Part shown: positions 22,847 through 31,124 of the stretch, piece by piece
How positions within the stretch are numbered: the first letter of the stretch is position 1
How the letters are laid out: every line of letters starts with the position of its first letter
NCBI GenBank assembly: GCA_029782095.1
Contig: JAKOVL010000132.1
Span: forward strand, 1-64,000
Direction of reading: 5' to 3'
DNA from: Bacillota bacterium
Lineage (GTDB): Bacteria > Bacillota > Dethiobacteria > DTU022
DNA length: 64,000 nt
Made by a program: the position numbers and the translations under genes
The notes under the pieces: model-generated
Databases searched by the model: none
Told to the model about the DNA's origin: nothing
The model's input: the letters and a program-made list of their open reading frames with translations, nothing else

Positions 22847-23419
22847 GTGGCCAAACAGAAAATATTGCTCATGCTGCTTGCGGTGCTGGCGGCGACCCTG
22901 CTTGCAGCCGGCGGCTGTGATGCAGGCGCAGAGAAAAGGGACCCCGGCGGCATGGAGCCGCAGGGAGAAACCAGGGCGCTGCTGCTTTTTTTCGCTGAAG
23001 CTAAGGCGATCAATTCGGGCAAACAGGGCGAATACGGTTTTGTGGCCCCGGTGGTGCGGGAAGTTGCCGCTGGCGAAGACCCGGTGGAGGCGGCGCTGGC
23101 AGAGTTAATCCGGGGGCCCCTGCCGGAGGAGGGAAATTTTTTCGCTACGGTTCCTTCAACCGCCCGGGTGCTGGCGGTGCAGGTGGATGGGCCGGTGGTA
23201 TATATCGATTTTTCCCATGCGCTCCTTTCCGACAGCCCGGGCGGCACATTGAGCGGCATGGTTTTCATGCAGTCCATCGTCTTTACCATGACCCAGTTCC
23301 CCGAAATAGAGAAGGTGGCGGTCCTGGTAGAAGGTGATCCCTGGTGCGACGGGCATATGATCTGGGAAGAGCCGCTGGGGCCGGAGGATATAATGATCAG
23401 CACGGTGGAAGGGAGCTAA
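22847..23419 (+). CDS. GerMN-domain lipoprotein (sporulation/germination)
   Basis: 190 residues. A signal peptide ends in LLAAGGC with lipidation at C24, so the protein is anchored outside the membrane. The GerMN (sporulation and germination) domain spans about 45-180: ALLLFFAEAKA, PVEAALAELIRGP, VDGPVVYIDFSHALLSD, GGTLSGMVFMQSIVFTMTQFPEIEKV. GerM-type proteins assemble at the engulfing septum in spore formers; single-domain lipoproteins like this are common in Clostridia. GTG start after a G-rich Shine-Dalgarno. Confidence 0.88.
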   Translation: MAKQKILLMLLAVLAATLLAAGGCDAGAEKRDPGGMEPQGETRALLLFFAEAKAINSGKQGEYGFVAPVVREVAAGEDPVEAALAELIRGPLPEEGNFFATVPSTARVLAVQVDGPVVYIDFSHALLSDSPGGTLSGMVFMQSIVFTMTQFPEIEKVAVLVEGDPWCDGHMIWEEPLGPEDIMISTVEGS

Positions 23420-23574
23420 GAACGCCCAAGGGCGGGGGATAAGCAGCAGCCGATAGGTGGAATGCATAATTGCATATTCTTTATGCACGGGCGAAAACCA
23501 CAGGGGCGCAGCCGGACAGCGCCCCCAACAGAGTCCCCTCGCCGGTGCTGAACCTAACATGCCCTTGCCGCCAC

Positions 23575-25002
23575 TTAACCATGATGCCCGTGGAAAGAAG
23601 ACTCGCAAAGCTCCTGGCCACATCCTGAAGCCAGGAGTCTTTCTCTTTCGAGGCGGCGGGTTCGCAGTTCTTTCCTTAAAAATAGAAAGAGCATTACTGA
23701 CAGGAGCGTTGTGGCTATATCCGCCGCTGGCAGGGCGCGGATGAACCCGTTAAAGCCCCATGTTGAGCTGAAGAGGGCCAGGAAGGGGACGTAGAAAAGA
23801 CCTTGCCGGCTTATGGCGATCACCAGGGATTGCCCGCTTTTGCCCAGGGATTGAAACATGGACATGAGGAGAAACTGGGCCCCCAGGACGGGCATGCCCA
23901 GGGCAAAGGACCTGATGACTTTTGCGCCCAGCTCGATGACGATTGGATCGTTAATAAAAACCTTGATCCAGAAATCGGCAAACGCGTAGAAGAGGAGAGC
24001 AAAAGTGGTGCACATGATCGTACCGCTGAGGATCGCCTTTTTGATTGTCTCCAGGAGGCGGTTATATTTTTTAGCCCCGTAGCTGAATCCCATCAAGGGC
24101 TGGCAGCCGTGGCCCATCCCCATGGAGAGCATGACGGTGATATTGGAGATTCGCTTGGCCACCCCGTTGGCCGCCACCACATCGTCCCCGAAAGCGGCCG
24201 CAAAGACGTTGCCCACGGCAAAGCCGGCGCTGGTCAGAATCATCCCGATGGAGGCCGGGATGCCGATCTTCAAGATTTCGGCATAAACCTCCCGGTCAAA
24301 GCGATAATGCTTCCAGGAGATAGAGACAACCCCTTTTTTCCTGGTATAAAAAGAGAGGCAGTATAAAAATCCGACAATGTTGCCGATAACCGTAGCGATG
24401 GCGGCTCCGGCCACATCCATCTTCAGCGGAAAGATAAAAATGGGGTCCAGGACGATATTCAGCAGGGAGCCGCTGACCATGCCGATCATCGCTTCCCTGG
24501 TTGCCCCTTCGGAGCGCAGCAGCCCCGCCAGGGCCATCTTCAGGCCGATAAAGGGGCTGCCCAAGAGCATGATCGATAAATACCTTTTTCCAAACCCGAT
24601 CGTATTAACGCTGGCGCCGCAAGCCATCAATATGGGCTCAATAAAGATCAGTCCGACGATGGAGACGGCGGTGCATACGACTGCCGCCGACCAGAAGGCA
24701 ATCGCACCGGCCCGGCTGGCGCCTGCCCTTTCCCCCTTTCCCAGCAGCCGCGATATCAGGGAGGCGCCCCCCACCGCAAAGACATTGCCAAATGCCTGGA
24801 TCATCATAAATACGGGGATCGATATGGAGATGGCGGCGACCATGTTCGGCTCGTTCAGCTTGCCGATAAAAAAAGTATCGGTCATGTTATAGATTACCTG
24901 CACCAGCATGGCCATCATCGTCGGGACGGCCAGGGTCCAGATGGCTTTGTACACGGGCATAGAATCCAAAATATGCGTTCGATCCAACTGCTTCTTCATC
25001 AT
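23575..25002 (-). CDS. MATE family multidrug/sodium antiporter
   Basis: 475 residues with the 12-helix MATE fold in two halves. N-terminal features: AIWTLAVPTMMAMLVQVIYNMTDTFFIG, the NPxFPxG-free early helix, GGASLISRLLGKG; the second half repeats with GIPASIGMILTSAGFAVGNVFAAAFG and MGHGCQPLMGFSYGAKKYNR. Exports cationic compounds in exchange for sodium or protons. It has its own promoter about 110 bases upstream and is convergent with the GerMN gene. Confidence 0.93.
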   Translation of the reverse strand: MMKKQLDRTHILDSMPVYKAIWTLAVPTMMAMLVQVIYNMTDTFFIGKLNEPNMVAAISISIPVFMMIQAFGNVFAVGGASLISRLLGKGERAGASRAGAIAFWSAAVVCTAVSIVGLIFIEPILMACGASVNTIGFGKRYLSIMLLGSPFIGLKMALAGLLRSEGATREAMIGMVSGSLLNIVLDPIFIFPLKMDVAGAAIATVIGNIVGFLYCLSFYTRKKGVVSISWKHYRFDREVYAEILKIGIPASIGMILTSAGFAVGNVFAAAFGDDVVAANGVAKRISNITVMLSMGMGHGCQPLMGFSYGAKKYNRLLETIKKAILSGTIMCTTFALLFYAFADFWIKVFINDPIVIELGAKVIRSFALGMPVLGAQFLLMSMFQSLGKSGQSLVIAISRQGLFYVPFLALFSSTWGFNGFIRALPAADIATTLLSVMLFLFLRKELRTRRLERERLLASGCGQELCESSFHGHHG

Positions 25003-25116
25003 GATTACTGGTACCTTCTTCTTTTATTTTTTTCAAATGGTCACGGCAATGGTGTCCAGGACTTTTTTTGAAAGAGGGGGAAATGGTGACCTGGGAATTT
25101 GCGTTACCCTTGAGCC

Positions 25117-25146
25117 AGTATAGCAATACTCTGTTAGGGCTGTCAA
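25117..25146 (-). promoter_or_regulatory. sigma-A promoter of the MATE gene
   Basis: On the minus strand: TTGACA (25146-25141), 18-bp spacer, TATACT (25122-25117). Confidence 0.7.
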
Positions 25147-25309
25147 CCAAAGCATTTTCTATAAATTTACTATTAAAGGCAAGCTGGCCCGGCAGCAAAA
25201 TATGGGCCACCCCCGAGGTTTCAAGGTGAGTAAACGCCAAATCCTCGTGGGAGGGGGAGGGCTGCGCAGCAAGCGGGGTTTTATCAACTTGCCACTTTCC
25301 AGGGGGTAG

Positions 25310-25352
25310 AAGAGCAAGAAGGGGGCAGACCTGCCTGCCCGTCTGCCCCCTT
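25310..25352 (-). terminator. terminator of the SCP2/transketolase operon
   Basis: 10-bp perfect stem GGGGGCAGAC / GTCTGCCCCC with a 10-base loop; the minus strand continues TTCTTGCTCTTC. It lies about 70 bases beyond the last gene of the operon. Confidence 0.65.
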
Positions 25353-25380
25353 ACCTGAATAACCGTTGGGATTTAATCTA

Positions 25381-25413
25381 GCCCCCCCCTTTCTTAAAGG
25401 GGGGCAGGGGGGG
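25381..25413. repeat. C/G-run palindrome, dispersed-repeat type
   Basis: CCCCCCCCTTTC...GAAAGG-like hairpin (CCCCCCTTT / AAAGGGGGG) followed by GCAGGGGGGG, between the operon's last gene and its terminator. It resembles the right-end palindrome of the larger dispersed elements. Confidence 0.5.
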
Positions 25414-25424
25414 ATTAATGACCC

Positions 25425-26198
25425 TTAAGAGATCATGGCCTCAATGTTCTTCATGATTACCGAAATATCTTTCGCATATTCGGGCGATCCGTCGATAACC
25501 AGGTAACCTTTTTTCATCGCCTCGACGTTGTCAATTTGCCCGGTCAGGACCAGAAAAGCGCTCTCCGTGGATTGAAACATCATGTGCACGAAGGCGCGCC
25601 GCCGGGTGTAGATGCCCTTGCCCGCCTTGGTTTTGCCGCGGCAAATTCTCAGGTAAGCGGCCGGTCCGTTCGGCTGCACCGACCACTGGAAAATGCGGTC
25701 AGGCATGTTTTCAGTAAAGCGCCGCATTTCTTCGTATCCGGCCCGGTTCAGCTGCGACAGGGCTACGGTAATAAAGTAGAGCAGCAGCTTAACTTTTAGC
25801 GCTTTGCCCGCGGCATCCTTGGGCAGCTTGTTCGGCAGAAGCAGGGTCAGGCCCAGCATGAGCGGCAGGAACCCGACCAGTGTGCCGAAATTTTTCAAGG
25901 CGCCCTTTATCTTGGGCACAGCGATTTTTCCGGTCATTAAGGCCACAAAGTCGTCCGCCGTTTTGAATACAAAATCGATCTCCGGGGCTTCATGCCTGCC
26001 TTGATTAAATGTTAGCTGGCCATCGCTAAAGGTGAGATGGCAGGCCAGCTCCGGGTCATCTTTAACCTGGAACTGCACCGTCCGGTTCCAGGAGGCGTAT
26101 TTTTGGGCCAGTTTGGGGTCATCCTCCACCAGGACCCTGGTCAGGGGGAGAGCCGCGTTCATCAGCAGTTTGGCCAGCAGTCTTTTATCTTCAGCCAT
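25425..26198 (-). CDS. SCP2-like lipid-carrier protein (copy 1)
   Basis: 257 residues. The N-terminal 100 residues have the shape of an SCP2 sterol-carrier domain (TVQFQVKDDPELACHLTFSDGQLTFNQGRHEAPEIDFVFKTADDF in short pieces: a beta sheet followed by VALMTGKI and GALKNFG). A hydrophobic stretch (about 105-125) and a second SCP2-like half (VQPNGPAAYLRICRGK to DNVEAMKKGYLVIDG) follow. It is a paralogue of the protein at 29434-30207. Last gene of a five-gene operon with transketolase and aminotransferase. SCP2 folds bind lipids or acyl chains; the ligand here is unknown. Confidence 0.65.
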   Translation of the reverse strand: MAEDKRLLAKLLMNAALPLTRVLVEDDPKLAQKYASWNRTVQFQVKDDPELACHLTFSDGQLTFNQGRHEAPEIDFVFKTADDFVALMTGKIAVPKIKGALKNFGTLVGFLPLMLGLTLLLPNKLPKDAAGKALKVKLLLYFITVALSQLNRAGYEEMRRFTENMPDRIFQWSVQPNGPAAYLRICRGKTKAGKGIYTRRRAFVHMMFQSTESAFLVLTGQIDNVEAMKKGYLVIDGSPEYAKDISVIMKNIEAMIS

Positions 26199-26219
26199 TG
26201 CGCTAACGCCGCCTCCTTT

Positions 26220-27230
26220 CTATACTTCGTCTTCCCAGTCGTCGTCCGCTTCTACCTCCTGCCCCAGCATCTCTAAGATGGCTTCGGTAATCCCGTCGCT
26301 GTCCAGCTTATAGATGTTGTAGAGGTCATCGGTGAGGCCGACGATGGCAAATTCGTCCTGCAGGCCGAGCCGCTTCAGGCGGCATGATTTACCCGCTTCG
26401 GTGATGGCCTCGGCCACGGCGCTGCCCAGGCCGCCCAAAATGTTATGGCTTTCCACGGTGATGATCTTGCGGGTGTCGTTTACCGCGGCGAAGACAGCCT
26501 CCTTGTCCAGGGGTTTGATCGTATGCATGTTCAATACTCGCACCTCAATGCCCTTGCTCTCTTTAAGGGCCTTGGCCGCCTCCACGGCATAGAGGACACA
26601 GGGGCCGCAGGCGATGACAGTAATGTCGGAGCCCTCGTGCATGGTTACCGCTTTGCCGATGGTGAAGCCGTAATCTTCGCTTTCATAGACTGTCTGCTCG
26701 AAGCCGCGTCCGATGCGGATATAAACGGGGCCTTCGTGCTCCAGGCAGGCCCGCACCGCGGCAGCGGTTTCGTAGCCGTCCGCCGGAACGATCACGGTCA
26801 TGTTGGCAAAAGAGCGCATCACGGCCAGGTCCTCGGTGCAGTGGTGGGTTGTTCCTGCCGTGGCGAAAGAGATGCCCGAGTGGGTGGCGATAATTTTCAC
26901 ATTAAGCTTCTGGTAGCAGATGTCGGTGCGCACCTGCTCTCCCGCCCGCAGGGCTGCGAAAACGGCAAAGGTGGAGACAAAGGGGGTAAACCCGGCCAGG
27001 GCCAGCCCGGCTGCTACACCAAACAGGTTCTGTTCGGCGATGCCCACGTTAAAGAAGCGCTCGGGAAAGCGTTCGCCAAATTTTCCGATCTTGGTGGACT
27101 TGGCCAGGTCGGCGGTGAGAGCTACGATATCCTTTCTCTTCTCGCCCAGCTCGGTCAGCACGTGGCCGTATATTTCCGCCGGCGTCATGGCGTCTGTATC
27201 GTAAACATGGTAGGTTAAACCGGTGCTCAT
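26220..27230 (-). CDS. transketolase, C-terminal subunit
   Basis: 336 residues. The pyrimidine-binding domain of transketolase: ALTADLAKSTKIGKFGERFP, FNVGIAEQNLFGVAAGLA (catalytic Glu), THSGISFATAGTTHHCTEDLAVMRS, then the C-terminal domain. It works with the adjacent N-terminal subunit to move two-carbon units between sugars or keto compounds using thiamine diphosphate. The last 15 residues are an unusual acidic tail (EVEADDDWEDEV). Split transketolases are common in archaea and clostridia. In this operon it may act on a special sugar rather than in the general pentose pathway (inference). Confidence 0.9.
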   Translation of the reverse strand: MSTGLTYHVYDTDAMTPAEIYGHVLTELGEKRKDIVALTADLAKSTKIGKFGERFPERFFNVGIAEQNLFGVAAGLALAGFTPFVSTFAVFAALRAGEQVRTDICYQKLNVKIIATHSGISFATAGTTHHCTEDLAVMRSFANMTVIVPADGYETAAAVRACLEHEGPVYIRIGRGFEQTVYESEDYGFTIGKAVTMHEGSDITVIACGPCVLYAVEAAKALKESKGIEVRVLNMHTIKPLDKEAVFAAVNDTRKIITVESHNILGGLGSAVAEAITEAGKSCRLKRLGLQDEFAIVGLTDDLYNIYKLDSDGITEAILEMLGQEVEADDDWEDEV

Positions 27231-27260
27231 ATGTAAAATCCTCCTTTCAGTGATGGGCCT

Positions 27261-28103
27261 TTAAGCTTTTCCGTAATAGCGGTCGATCGATAAAAGGGCA
27301 TTCTTCTCTTTTTCCGAATCAAGTCCGCCGTAGTGCCAGGCCGGGTCGTTTTCCATAAAGTCAACGCCCTTGCCCTTGACCGTATGGGCAATGATTACCG
27401 TGGGTTTTCCCTTGGTGGCCTGCGCCTCTTCAATGGCGTCGCCGAGCTGCTTAAAATCGTGGCCGTCCACCTCAAGCGTATGCCAGCCGAAGCTGATCCA
27501 CTTGTCTTTCAGCGGCTCCAGGGCCATGATTTCTTCGACCACGCCGTCGATGCAGAGGCGGTTTCGATCGACGAAACAGGTTAAATTGTCGAGCTTGTAA
27601 TGGTGGGCAAACATGGCCGCCTCCCAGATGCTGCCTTCATGGCATTCTCCATCGCCCACAATGCAGTAGGTGCGCCAGCTCTGCTGCTTTAGCTTGGCCC
27701 CCAAGGCCAGGCCGGCGGCGAGGGAGAGACCGTGCCCCAGGGAACCGGTGGAGGCGTCCACGCCGGGCACCTTAAGGCGGTCCAGGTGCATGCCGAAGGG
27801 TGAGCCGGTGTGATTAAACTTTTTCAACAGCTCTTCAGAAAAGTAGCCTTTATCGGCCAGGAGCGGCGCGTAGCCGACACCACCGTGGCCCTTGCTTAAA
27901 ATGACCCGATCTCGCTCTTCCCAGTCGGGCCTTTGCGGATCTACATTGAGGTAATGATAATACAGCACCACCAGGATGTCTGTCTGGCTAAGGGCGCCTC
28001 CGGCGTGGCCTCCGCCGGCCCAGACAATGGTTTGAATGGTTTTGCGCCTGATGGCCCAAGCTTTCTCTTTTAAACCGGCAATTTCAGTTTCCGTCAGTGG
28101 CAC
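27261..28103 (-). CDS. transketolase, N-terminal subunit
   Basis: 280 residues with the thiamine-diphosphate diphosphate-binding domain: RKTIQTIVWAGGGHAGGALSQTDILV, ILSKGHGGVGYAPLLADKGYF, STGSLGHGLSLAAGLALGAK, and the GDGECHEGSIWEAAMFA motif that binds magnesium and cofactor, ending 25 residues later in a NRLCIDG turn. Directly upstream of, and 30 bases from, the C-terminal subunit gene, so the two form one enzyme. Confidence 0.92.
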   Translation of the reverse strand: MPLTETEIAGLKEKAWAIRRKTIQTIVWAGGGHAGGALSQTDILVVLYYHYLNVDPQRPDWEERDRVILSKGHGGVGYAPLLADKGYFSEELLKKFNHTGSPFGMHLDRLKVPGVDASTGSLGHGLSLAAGLALGAKLKQQSWRTYCIVGDGECHEGSIWEAAMFAHHYKLDNLTCFVDRNRLCIDGVVEEIMALEPLKDKWISFGWHTLEVDGHDFKQLGDAIEEAQATKGKPTVIIAHTVKGKGVDFMENDPAWHYGGLDSEKEKNALLSIDRYYGKA

Positions 28104-28144
28104 GAGATCTTCAACCTCCTTAAGGGGTTAATTTTTTTATGCGG

Positions 28145-29395
28145 CTACATTTTATTTTTGATCGCCTTCAGCGCAGCTTCGACGTGGTTTAGCGTTTCCT
28201 GGATGTCTTTGTCTTCATGGGCTGTGGAGATAAACCAGTTGTGGTGGGGATGGAAAAAGGAGCCCCGCCTGGTTACTTCGGCGCAGAAAGTTTGCTGCAG
28301 AAAATAGTCCGGGTCGTCTTTAAAATGCATAAACGGCAGCCCCGGGGTGCCTGATGTCTCAATTTCCAGGCCGTATTGGGCGCCCAACTCTTCCAGGCCT
28401 TCCATCAGCATTGTCCCGGCCCGTTTAATTTTTTCCACGCCGTTGGTTTCCTTGAGCGTTTTTAGCGTGGCCAGGGCGGCGGCCATGGGCGCCGCCGACA
28501 TCCAGAACGAGCCGGTGTAAAGCACCTTGGAAGCTGCATTCATCAGCTCTTTGCGGCCCACGCAGGCCGAAATGGGATGGCCGTTGGCAATGGCCTTGCA
28601 GAAGCAGATCAGGTCCGGCTTGAAGCCGAAGTATTCGTTTGATCCGCCGAGATGCAGCCGGAAGCCGGTGCGCACATCATCTAAAATGAGCACAATCCCT
28701 TCTTCCTTGCAGATTTTTTCGATGCCCTGCCAGTAGCCTTCCGCAGGCAGCTCCTGTTTGCCGTACGTGATGTGGTGGTAGGGCTGGGCGATAAAGGCGG
28801 CAATCTCGCCGCGGTGCTTTTTGACCAGGGCTTCGAACCCCTCCAGGTCGTTCCACTCCACGTAAAGCATGTTGAGGTGGTCCTCCGGGGTAATGCCGCC
28901 GTGCCCCAGGGAGGTGCACCAGGGGGCCACCCCGTGATAATGCTTGTTGACCATGATCACTTTTTTGCGCCCGGTGTGGGCCCGGGCCACCAGGAGGGAA
29001 TAGGTGGTGACGTCGCCGCCATTTTTGGCGAAAAAGGCCCAGTCAGCCACGGGAATCAGGTCCACCAGGAACTCGGCCAGCTCCACCATGACCGGGGCCG
29101 GATGGTTGGTGCAATTGGCGGCGGCCTGCTGCGCTGCGGCCGCCTCCTCCACGGGAGCATAATTATACCCCAAAATCATGGGGCCGTAAGCGCACATGTA
29201 ATCAATAAATTCGTTTCCGTCCACATCGGTATAGCGGCATCCCTTGGCTGTGGCCGTGTAATAGGGAAAAGCCCCCGGCACCTGGAGCGTGGGGGACATA
29301 TGTCCATAGATGCCCCAGGGAATTACCTCCGTCGCTCTGGCGAACAGCTCTTTTGACTTGGTAAAAGTGTAGAGCTCGCGTTCTTCTTTAGCCAT
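28145..29395 (-). CDS. class III aminotransferase, glutamate-1-semialdehyde-aminomutase-like
   Basis: 416 residues, fold type I PLP enzyme. Visible: GCRYTDVDGNEFIDYMCAYGPMILGY at the N-terminus, the NGGDVTTYSLLVARAHTGRKKVI segment (GSA aminotransferases have NSGTEA here, so N-G-G-D is a variant), LILDDVRTGFR with the PLP-binding Asp, and K267 in FCKAIANGHPISA as the Schiff-base lysine. Missing heme genes around it and the transketolase neighbours argue against a true HemL. It likely aminates a sugar or lipid-linked keto compound made by the transketolase (inference). Confidence 0.82.
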   Translation of the reverse strand: MAKEERELYTFTKSKELFARATEVIPWGIYGHMSPTLQVPGAFPYYTATAKGCRYTDVDGNEFIDYMCAYGPMILGYNYAPVEEAAAAQQAAANCTNHPAPVMVELAEFLVDLIPVADWAFFAKNGGDVTTYSLLVARAHTGRKKVIMVNKHYHGVAPWCTSLGHGGITPEDHLNMLYVEWNDLEGFEALVKKHRGEIAAFIAQPYHHITYGKQELPAEGYWQGIEKICKEEGIVLILDDVRTGFRLHLGGSNEYFGFKPDLICFCKAIANGHPISACVGRKELMNAASKVLYTGSFWMSAAPMAAALATLKTLKETNGVEKIKRAGTMLMEGLEELGAQYGLEIETSGTPGLPFMHFKDDPDYFLQQTFCAEVTRRGSFFHPHHNWFISTAHEDKDIQETLNHVEAALKAIKNKM

Positions 29396-29433
29396 GATCT
29401 ATCCTCCTCTGCCAAGCTAAAGGGTGATCAAAC

Positions 29434-30207
29434 TCACGTTAAGTACATGGACAGTCGATCCAGCAGCGGGTTAATTCCATCCAGCAGGGGCACATTGCCC
29501 CGAATTTTAATTCGTTCTCCGCCCACCGCCGCATAAATATCGAGCTTGCCCTGAAGCAGCCCCCAGGCCGTGTCCAGATCGGCAAATTCGAGGATGGCGT
29601 TGGCCTTTTCCGCCGGGCCGCGCGCGGCAAAAAATCTGCCCTGCCTGACCCCAATATGGGCTGCCGGACCATCCACAACCCTGACTTCCAGCACGCCGTC
29701 GGGCAGGCGGTCCACCACCGGCTTCATCTCCGGATCATGCTCACCGACAATTTTAACCCCGAAGGCGAGGGCATAGAGATTTAAGCGCACGCAAAAGGCA
29801 AAAGTTTCGGGGTTTTGCAGCAGCTCTTCAGAAGGTCTGAGGTAGTATTCCAGTCTTCCCAGCACTGTGTCCAGGGCCAGCAGCTTTTTCAGGTGGAAAA
29901 GCCCCAGCAGGCCGGGGCGGGGGCTTTTATTGCTTTGACCCTGGAAAACTTCATTTAAGAAGCGGGCGTCTTTAAAGGTTAAAGTGACCTTGGGTCCTTT
30001 AACCCCGCCGGGGTGGGCTTTCACCTCGCCCTGTTTAAAAGCGAGGGCCGTGGCCGGGTCCCCACCGGAAACCTGCAGCTGCAAGGTTACATTCCAGTCT
30101 TTGACCGCTTCTTTGACCTGCGGCTCAAAGGCGGCGATGTCTTCCAAAAGGGGCAGAATCGCGCCCAAGTGCAGCCGGGCCAGAACATTTTGCTTGGCGT
30201 TTTCCAT
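29434..30207 (-). CDS. SCP2-like lipid-carrier protein (copy 2)
   Basis: 257 residues, the same length and layout as the protein at 25425-26198: WNVTLQLQVSGGDPATALAFKQGEV, PKVTLTFKDARFLNEVFQGQ, a middle helical part, then a second half with VRVVDGPAAHIGVRQGRFFAARGPAEKANAILEF in pieces and DTAWGLLQGKLDIYAAVGGERIKIRG. First gene of the five-gene operon. Two copies bracketing the transketolase/aminotransferase genes suggest they carry substrate and product of the pathway, or form a pair. Ligand unknown. Confidence 0.65.
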   Translation of the reverse strand: MENAKQNVLARLHLGAILPLLEDIAAFEPQVKEAVKDWNVTLQLQVSGGDPATALAFKQGEVKAHPGGVKGPKVTLTFKDARFLNEVFQGQSNKSPRPGLLGLFHLKKLLALDTVLGRLEYYLRPSEELLQNPETFAFCVRLNLYALAFGVKIVGEHDPEMKPVVDRLPDGVLEVRVVDGPAAHIGVRQGRFFAARGPAEKANAILEFADLDTAWGLLQGKLDIYAAVGGERIKIRGNVPLLDGINPLLDRLSMYLT

Positions 30208-30362
30208 CCTTTCCTTTCACCTCATTTTGGGCAAATTCATAGGGTACAAATATTCATTATTTAATATTCGTGAAGTGGTGTGATAATCCTTCTAAATATT
30301 GAATTTGTTCCAATAATGAGTTAATTGTATGAACATCAACCGATCGGTGCCGCGCCATTTGA

Positions 30363-31124
30363 TCAAAAGCGGCTGGAGCGAAGCTTGTGCCAGGGCGAGC
30401 GGGTTAGCTGGATGGCGGCCCGGTGGGCCTGCAGCTCCATGCTTTCATCCAGGGACTTGAATGCAAATTGCTGGCTGCGGTAAGCAATGGCTTTCTGCAA
30501 AAGGTAATCGGTCAGCCATGGATTTTTGGGCAAAAGGGCGCCGTGCAGGTAGGTGCCGATAACATTGTTGTACACGGCCCCTTCCGTTTTATCTGCACCG
30601 TTGTTGCCGTGCCCGTGGATCACTTCGCCCAGAGGTTTAACGGAGGGGCCCAGGTGGGTGCGGCCGGCGTGGTTTTCGAATCCGACCAGGGTGCGGGGCG
30701 GATCCCACAGGGCGGAGCGGATGACAATGTTGCCGATCATGCGCTTGCGGCCAGCTTCAGTATGGAGGTCGAGGATATCCAGCCCGGGGAGGCGCACTCC
30801 TCGAACGGTGGTGTAGTACCGGCCGAGCAGCTGATAAGAGCCGCCAATAGCCAGGATGACCATACCCCTTTCAACGGCCTCAAGAAGGGCGTCGCGGCGT
30901 TCTTTAAGAGCATTAACTGCCATTTTTTGCTCGTATTCCTGGCCGCTCCCCATGAACAGCAAATCGCATTTGGCGAAATTAATGCGGTCACCGGGATGGA
31001 CCGAAACCAGGTTAAAAGGGAGGCCGTGCCATCCGGCCCGCCGGCAGAGGGCGATTATATTGCCCCGGTCGCCGTAAAGATTGAGATGATCGGGGTAAAG
31101 ATAATAGATATTAATCTTAACCAC
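30363..31124 (-). CDS. gatD: lipid II isoglutaminyl synthase glutaminase subunit GatD, catalytic Cys missing
   Basis: 253 residues. With MurT it amidates the D-Glu of lipid II. GTG 31124 (GGAGGG 8 bases upstream) overlaps the murT stop by 8 bases and gives the standard start VVKINIYYLYPDHLNLYGDRGN. Family blocks are present: LLFMGSGQEYEQK, GLDILDLHTEAGRKRMIGN, GFENHAGRTHLG, H194 in GTYLHG. At the nucleophile, where the family has CGGYQLLG or CGSYQLLG, this protein reads GGSYQLLG with Gly94. One base change (TGC to GGC) would explain it. Either a mutation, a sequence error, or loss of glutaminase activity with use of free ammonia. Confidence 0.88.
   Translation of the reverse strand: MVKINIYYLYPDHLNLYGDRGNIIALCRRAGWHGLPFNLVSVHPGDRINFAKCDLLFMGSGQEYEQKMAVNALKERRDALLEAVERGMVILAIGGSYQLLGRYYTTVRGVRLPGLDILDLHTEAGRKRMIGNIVIRSALWDPPRTLVGFENHAGRTHLGPSVKPLGEVIHGHGNNGADKTEGAVYNNVIGTYLHGALLPKNPWLTDYLLQKAIAYRSQQFAFKSLDESMELQAHRAAIQLTRSPWHKLRSSRF

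Noticed and set aside
24887-25240. 117-codon minus-strand frame overlapping the start of the MATE gene
   Set aside because: Overlaps a well-supported gene and its promoter in another frame; no Shine-Dalgarno and no family features.
28145-29395. Calling the class III aminotransferase HemL (glutamate-1-semialdehyde aminomutase)
   Set aside because: The NSGTEA motif reads NGGDVT and there are no heme genes nearby; the operon context points elsewhere.
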